Origin: Chloroflexota bacterium
Lineage (GTDB): Bacteria; Chloroflexota; Anaerolineae; Promineifilales; Promineifilaceae
Reading direction: 5' to 3'
Length of the DNA stretch: 64,000 nucleotides
Assembly (NCBI GenBank): GCA_024275635.1
Contig: JAJRYT010000010.1
Coordinates: forward strand, 1-64,000
A program made the position numbers and the translations under genes. Below, in pieces: positions 58,546-64,000 of this stretch (positions within the stretch are counted from its first letter, which is position 1; each line of letters begins with the position of its first letter). The notes beneath the pieces were generated by a model that saw only the letters and a program-made list of their open reading frames with translations, did no database searches and was not told the origin of the DNA.

Positions 58546-59178
58546 TCAAGTTTCCCGCTTATACTTCCCGCCAGCGATCCTATCCAAAATCTGCATATCT
58601 TCTTTGGATAAAACGCGCGGATCGCCCGCCGCCAACGCGGCCAGGTAAATAGCGGCCTGTTCTTCCAATAAATTTAATCGCAGCAGCGCTTGGCCGACCG
58701 ATTTGCCCACAACCACCGCGCCATGATTTTGCAGCATGATAGCCGTGGCGGAACGAAGGGCCAGGGAAACGGCCGTTTTCAGATTCTCCGTCGTGGGGGC
58801 AATATATGGTAAAAGCGGCGTCGTTCTGCCCAAATGTAAGTAAAAATCCGGGGTAAGCGCCGGCAGAGAACGTCCCAGCAGTCCCAAACTAATCACATGC
58901 GCCGGATGAGCATGGATAACGGCTTGCGTTTTCGGCCGTGCCTCATACGCCCCCAAGTGCATCGCCAGCTCCGACGACGGCTGGGGCAGCCGCTGTTCCC
59001 ATTGTGGCGTTCGGGGATTAATAAAGACAAAATCCGACTGGGTTAAACTGCCTAAATCGGCTCCGGAGCGGGTAATCACAATCTTACCCTGAAAACGGCC
59101 GCTTAAATTACCGGCCCACCCCTTCACCATGCCGGCATCCACAATACGCCGTCCCGCTTCAATTAATTGCTCAATCAT
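58546..59178 (-). CDS. Class II aldolase/adducin family protein
   Basis: GWAGNLSGRF, VIHAHPAHVISLG, AIMLQNHGAVVVG. Confidence 0.9.
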   Translation of the reverse strand: MIEQLIEAGRRIVDAGMVKGWAGNLSGRFQGKIVITRSGADLGSLTQSDFVFINPRTPQWEQRLPQPSSELAMHLGAYEARPKTQAVIHAHPAHVISLGLLGRSLPALTPDFYLHLGRTTPLLPYIAPTTENLKTAVSLALRSATAIMLQNHGAVVVGKSVGQALLRLNLLEEQAAIYLAALAAGDPRVLSKEDMQILDRIAGGKYKRET

Positions 59179-59195
59179 GAGTCATCATCCACTCA

Positions 59196-61415
59196 CTAAT
59201 CCCCGCCATTCGGCCCTGGCTGCGCCAAAACTCGGGCAATCGGCCGTAAATCCAGCCACCACTGTCTTTTGGGTCGAGCATGCTCCACATCCAACATGCG
59301 GGGAACATCTTCCAAATTTGTAAACTCAAGTTGGCCGTCTAACTGGCCAATACAAGCGCTCATCGGTTCATCACTGCCAATCTGCGTTTCCAGAAAGTCA
59401 ACACACCGGGCCGCCAATCGTGTCGCCAGGATACGATCAAAGGGAGACGGATCGCCGCCTTGCTGCAAATGACCCAAAATCGCCTGGCGTACATCAAACA
59501 AATCGCCGCCCTCTTCCTCAAACAACGCATGCATAAAACTGGTAGAATAAATCGGGTTGGCCTTTTCATTGCGGATCACCAATCCTACCCGTTTGCCGCG
59601 TCCAAACCCCTCGCGCAGCCTCCGCACATCTTTTACCAAATCGTCCAGCGTCACGCCCTCTTCATGCAAGTAGACCCGCTCGGCGCCAGTTGCTAATGCA
59701 CCCATCAAGGCCAGATACCCGCAAAAATGCCCCATCACTTCTACCACAAAAGTACGCCGGGAGGCAACGGCCGATTGTTTGATTTTGTCTACAGCTTGAA
59801 TGATGCTGTTCAAAGCCGTGTCGGCCCCCACGCTCAACTCAGCGCCAGGCAAATTGTTATTGATGCTGGCCGGCAAGCAAACCATGGGGATATTGAATGC
59901 CGGGAAATTTTCACGCCGACCGTACAGTTCCAAAGCCGATTGATACCCTGTCCAGCCGCCAATCACCAATAATCCCTCAATATTATGTTGTTCCAGGTTA
60001 CGCGCAATCGCGTAAAAATCGCTGCCGCTGGGAACGGTTCGATTTGTCCCCAATTCTGCGCCGCCGCGCGGCGCCCAGCCCCCCACCTTCATCCAGTCTA
60101 CTTCACGAATATCCCCTTTAATCAAGCCGCGAAAACCATTGTAAACACCCAACATGATGTGCCCTTTGTCCGCGCCTAAACGCACCGCCGCGCGAACGGC
60201 CGTATTCATGCCCGGCGCCGGGCTGCCGCCATGAATCACCCCAATACGCAGCCGCCTTTGGCCTGGTTCTGGCTTGTGTGGCAAAGCGCGTACCAGCGTG
60301 CGCACAATCCGGAAAGAATCACGAAAACTACGGCCGCGCAAAGCCATTGCCTGTTCATAATCTTGCGCTTTTATCGCCTCAGCTACCCCCCACGTTTTTT
60401 GCAAACAATAGCTTAACGACGCACGCGTGATTTTATTACGCTGAATGCCAATAACAACCGGTTCCATTTGGGCTTCACCGGAGAGCATCGCGTCTACGGC
60501 AGCGCTCCCCATCTGTGTGCTCACATTACGGTCAAAAGCGCTGGGCGACCCACCGCGCTGCACGTGACCCAACACCGTCACCCGCGTATCTTCATTGAGC
60601 CGCTCCTCCAACACCTGTTTCACGTATTGGCTGGTGATGGGGTTGCCATGCCGATCTTGCGCCCCTTCGGCCACAATAACGATACTGTCACGGCGGCCAA
60701 CCCGGCGGCCCTCGGCTAATACCGCGCACATCTTCCCTTCCCAATCGTCCAGATTAGGCGGCGATTCGGGAATCAGCACCCAATCGGCTCCAGTGGCCAG
60801 CGCGCCCATCAAGGCCAGGTAGCCACAGCGCCGCCCCATCACTTCCACAACAAAGCTGCGCTGGTGACTGGCAGCGGTGCTGGAAATTGCGTCTACCGCA
60901 TCTACGATACGATGCAACGCTGTGTCCGCGCCAATAGTCATGTCGGTTCCGTACATGTCGTTGTCAATTGAGCCAACCAGACCAACAATTTTGAGCGACT
61001 GGTAACGCTCGGCCATTTCCCCGGTGATCTGGCCGGTTTCAGCTAATTCGGCCAATAAGCCCGGCCACTCATTTTGCAAAGCTTGCGCGCCCGTCAAGCT
61101 GCCGTCGCCGCCGATGATGATCAGTCCCTCGATACCGTGTTGGACAAGATTACGGGCGGCTTGTAAACGGCCGTTTCGCTCCCGAAAAGCGTGGCAGCGG
61201 GCCGAGCCGATCACTGTGCCGCCTTTCTGCAAGATTCCGCCCACATCATTCCAGCCCAGGGGCTGAATGCGATCACCGCCATCCACTATGCCCTGGAACC
61301 CTTCGTAAATTGCAAATGTCTTTGCCCCCCGATCCAGGGCAACGCGCACAACAGCCCGCACGGCTGCATTCATCCCTGGCGCATCACCTCCGCTCGTTAA
61401 AACACCGATCTTCAT
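59196..61415 (-). CDS. Tandem-domain 6-phosphofructokinase (739 aa)
   Basis: N-half MKIGVLTSGGDAPGMNAAVRA, IIIGGDGSL, GSIDNDMYGTDMTIGADTAL; C-half IGVIHGGSPAPGMNTAVRA, LVIGGWTGYQ, PASINNNLPGAELSVGADTAL. Confidence 0.9.
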   Translation of the reverse strand: MKIGVLTSGGDAPGMNAAVRAVVRVALDRGAKTFAIYEGFQGIVDGGDRIQPLGWNDVGGILQKGGTVIGSARCHAFRERNGRLQAARNLVQHGIEGLIIIGGDGSLTGAQALQNEWPGLLAELAETGQITGEMAERYQSLKIVGLVGSIDNDMYGTDMTIGADTALHRIVDAVDAISSTAASHQRSFVVEVMGRRCGYLALMGALATGADWVLIPESPPNLDDWEGKMCAVLAEGRRVGRRDSIVIVAEGAQDRHGNPITSQYVKQVLEERLNEDTRVTVLGHVQRGGSPSAFDRNVSTQMGSAAVDAMLSGEAQMEPVVIGIQRNKITRASLSYCLQKTWGVAEAIKAQDYEQAMALRGRSFRDSFRIVRTLVRALPHKPEPGQRRLRIGVIHGGSPAPGMNTAVRAAVRLGADKGHIMLGVYNGFRGLIKGDIREVDWMKVGGWAPRGGAELGTNRTVPSGSDFYAIARNLEQHNIEGLLVIGGWTGYQSALELYGRRENFPAFNIPMVCLPASINNNLPGAELSVGADTALNSIIQAVDKIKQSAVASRRTFVVEVMGHFCGYLALMGALATGAERVYLHEEGVTLDDLVKDVRRLREGFGRGKRVGLVIRNEKANPIYSTSFMHALFEEEGGDLFDVRQAILGHLQQGGDPSPFDRILATRLAARCVDFLETQIGSDEPMSACIGQLDGQLEFTNLEDVPRMLDVEHARPKRQWWLDLRPIARVLAQPGPNGGD

Positions 61416-61644
61416 CCTTTCAATCCTTATTCTTCGTTTCGATTATTCGGTGCAACCCATGGATCGTATCAATAGTAACCCACCAATCTTGCACCTGTCC
61501 GGCATGAACTGCAAAGAGCCATAAACAGAAAAAAGGCCGTCGCTGTCTGCCTTGCTTCGATTTTACATCCATCTTCTGCTATAATTTCGGCCGTTGGCAA
61601 GCTGTTAACCCTGACCGTTCACAGTCAGGGCCAATCACAAACCC

Positions 61645-61716
61645 GCCCTCGTAGCTCAAAGGATAGAGCAATCGCCTCCTAAGCGATAGATGATGGTTCG
61701 AGTCCGTCCGGGGGTA
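61645..61716 (+). tRNA. tRNA-Arg (anticodon CCT)
   Basis: Acceptor gccctcg/cgggggt, D-arm gctc..gagc, anticodon loop ctCCTaa on atcgc/gcgat, T-loop ttcgagt; no encoded CCA. Confidence 0.93.
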
Positions 61717-61763
61717 TTATACAAAAGATGAAGGATGAAGGCAGAAGGCAGATAGTTCCGCCT

Positions 61764-62525
61764 TTAATCTGGTCGTTTCCCAACCACAATCCCCTCTTGC
61801 AGCCGAAAAGTAAACCCATCCCACTGCAAAAAGGCGGTGGCTGCGCCGTGACCTTCCGTTAACATTGCCCGCAGGTATTGCTGCATCACCGCATCATGCC
61901 GCGCGGCCCATTTTTCAAATTCAATACGTTTGTCCACTGTCTCCTGATGGACAACAGTCAAATCCACGTCCGTAAACAGAGTCAGCCATTCGTCCAGGCG
62001 CAGGCAACGGCCGTGACTGGGATCGCGTAACTTCTCAAATGCATTCACATAATCGCCGGCCGCCCCGGTCGGAACCACATTATCCACGACGGCCAATAGC
62101 CCGCCAGGCTCCAGAACGCGGGTTGATTCGCGCACAAACAGTCCCACGTCCTCAAAATGATGCGGCGCAATACGGCAGGTTACCAGGTCAAAACTGGCGT
62201 CGTCATAAGGCAGCGCTTCAGCGTCGGCAGCCTCTACCGTCACATTATCCAGCCCCAATTCCTGCGCCCGCTGTTGGGCAATTGCCAGCATTTCCGGCGT
62301 GATGTCTGTGGCCCAGACGTGAGCGACATGGGGAGCAAACGTAAACGCCGTATGTCCGGCGGCCGTGGCAATGTCCAGCACGCCCCAATCCGGCTTCGGC
62401 TGCACAAGTTCAAGCAATCGCTTCAGGCTGGCTCCTTGGGCATGGGGTTTGCTGGTCACATAATGAGACGCATTGGCGCCAAATTGTTTTTTGATGAGCG
62501 ATTTACTCATGATGATTTTCTCCAA
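61764..62525 (-). CDS. Class I SAM-dependent methyltransferase
   Basis: WGVLDIATAAGHTAFTFAP, VTVEAADAEALPYDDASFDLVTCRIAPHHF. Confidence 0.9.
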   Translation of the reverse strand: MEKIIMSKSLIKKQFGANASHYVTSKPHAQGASLKRLLELVQPKPDWGVLDIATAAGHTAFTFAPHVAHVWATDITPEMLAIAQQRAQELGLDNVTVEAADAEALPYDDASFDLVTCRIAPHHFEDVGLFVRESTRVLEPGGLLAVVDNVVPTGAAGDYVNAFEKLRDPSHGRCLRLDEWLTLFTDVDLTVVHQETVDKRIEFEKWAARHDAVMQQYLRAMLTEGHGAATAFLQWDGFTFRLQEGIVVGKRPD

Positions 62526-62573
62526 TAATATTTACTCGTGATCCGGTATGCAGCCCTCAGAACACCATCGCCG

Positions 62574-64000
62574 CTACAACATACTCACCGGATCAATATC
62601 CACCTGCCACGGACGCGGAATGGGGAAATCAGCCAAAAGCCGGGTGGGATTGGGGGTGCGGATGATAATTTGCCAGCGGTAACGGCCGTCTACCCTGGAA
62701 AAAAAAGGCGGCGTCGGCCCTAAAATTTCTGTAGCCGCCAACGCCTTTTCACGCACATGCAGCCGCAGCCCCTTGGCCAGCTTTTCCGCTTCACGCTGCG
62801 CCCGGTCATTAAACGGGTCAACAATCACCAGCTTCGCCAGCCGCCGGAAGGGCGGCAAATTATGCTGCGTGCGAAATCGAATTTCATCTACATAAAACCC
62901 GGCAAAATCATGCACCGCCGCCGCCCGGATGGCGTAATGTTCCGGCTTATAGGTTTGGATAATCACCCGGCCGCCCAATAACCCACGCCCGGCTCGACCG
63001 GCCACCTGCGCCAAAACCTGGAAAGCCCGTTCCCCTGTGCGGTAATCGGGCAGCCCCAGGGACACATCAGCCGAAATAACGCCCACCAGCGTCACCAGCG
63101 GCAAATCCAACCCTTTGGCGATCATCTGCGTGCCGACCAAAATGTCGGCTTCCTGATTGATGAACTTTGCCAGGAGCTGCTCATGCTTATCCCGCCCGGC
63201 CGTTGTATCCCGGTCCCAGCGGGTGATGCGAGCCTGGGGCCACTGCTGCTGCACCCGTGATTCCACCTCCTCGGTTCCCAGGCCAAAATAACGGATACGC
63301 TTGGAGCCGCACACCGGACATTCCTGATGCGGCGGTTCGTGACGGCCGCAATAATGGCAGGCCAGCATCATCCCCGGCCGGTGATAGGTAAGCGGCGTGT
63401 CGCAGCGGGGACATTTGAGGACGTGACCGCAGTCGCGGCAGATGACGAAGGTGGCTGTGCCGCGCCGGTTAAGGAAGAGGATGGCTTGTTCGCCACGTTC
63501 CAGGGTTTCGGTTACGGCCGTTGCCAGCGCCCGACTAAAAATGGAACGATTCCCGGCCCGCAGCTCCTGGCGCAAATCCACAACTTGAATGGGCGGCAAG
63601 GGAATCGTAAGCGCATCATCCGGGTCATCCGCGCCACGTTCGTAGTGGCTGATGATGTCCAGCCGTTCGGCTTGGCTTTCGATACGTTGGCGGTGGCCCA
63701 TGACCCGCTTGGGCAGTTCCAGCAGTTGGAAACGGCCGCTTCGGGCGCGGTGATAGGTGACAACATCCGGCGTCGCGCTGCCCATGATGACAGCCGCGCC
63801 GGTAATCCGGCCTAATTCAATCGCCGCTTCACGGGCGTGGTAGTAAGGCGGCGGCACGGGCGGCGTTTGTTTGTAGCTGGGATCATGTTCCTCATCCAGC
63901 ACAATCACGCCCAGGTTGGGCAGCGGCACAAAAAGGGCGCTGCGCGGCCCCACGATGATGTCGAACAATCCCTGCCGCGCTCGCCGCCAGGTGTCGTACC
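62574..64000 (-). CDS. priA: Primosomal protein N' (PriA), 5' end beyond the window
   Basis: YDTWRRARQGLFDIIVGPRSALFVPLPNLGVIVLDEEHD, CRDCGHVLKCPRCDTPLTYHR, ADILVGTQMIAKGLDLPLVTLVGVI. Confidence 0.95.
   Translation of the reverse strand, partial: YDTWRRARQGLFDIIVGPRSALFVPLPNLGVIVLDEEHDPSYKQTPPVPPPYYHAREAAIELGRITGAAVIMGSATPDVVTYHRARSGRFQLLELPKRVMGHRQRIESQAERLDIISHYERGADDPDDALTIPLPPIQVVDLRQELRAGNRSIFSRALATAVTETLERGEQAILFLNRRGTATFVICRDCGHVLKCPRCDTPLTYHRPGMMLACHYCGRHEPPHQECPVCGSKRIRYFGLGTEEVESRVQQQWPQARITRWDRDTTAGRDKHEQLLAKFINQEADILVGTQMIAKGLDLPLVTLVGVISADVSLGLPDYRTGERAFQVLAQVAGRAGRGLLGGRVIIQTYKPEHYAIRAAAVHDFAGFYVDEIRFRTQHNLPPFRRLAKLVIVDPFNDRAQREAEKLAKGLRLHVREKALAATEILGPTPPFFSRVDGRYRWQIIIRTPNPTRLLADFPIPRPWQVDIDPVSML

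Overview
The window looks like a chromosomal segment of a Chloroflexota (Anaerolineae-like) bacterium; this is inferred from gene content and Pro/Thr-rich lipoprotein linkers and was not tested. It holds about 55 supportable genes: F420 metabolism (npdG, cofE), ABC/FtsX exporters, acetyl-CoA synthetase, EF-P, two-component regulators, ybeY/dgkA/PgpH/yqeY, coaBC, secG, tatABC, a tandem-domain phosphofructokinase, tRNA-Arg(CCT) and partial priA. The most notable observations are: (1) a 2298-aa ORF fusing four FtsX-type permease domains (two tandem permeases) to sensor/HAMP modules and a class III nucleotidyl cyclase, downstream of an ABC ATPase; (2) about 100 copies by eye of the octamer palindrome ACGGCCGT, resembling cyanobacterial HIP1; (3) a family of 7-bp-period repeats, different in sequence at each locus and often forming hairpins, some supplying the ends of proteins; (4) a RAYT-like transposase between two near-identical REP-like hairpins, with two more copies around the adjacent restriction-modification gene; (5) three otherwise well-conserved genes (P1 peptidase/DmpA, VPS62-like, RidA) each broken by one in-frame stop, plus one frameshifted peptide-binding protein; (6) a stand-alone AICAR transformylase next to a PurO-like IMP cyclohydrolase. 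All family calls come from reading the translations; no searches were run.
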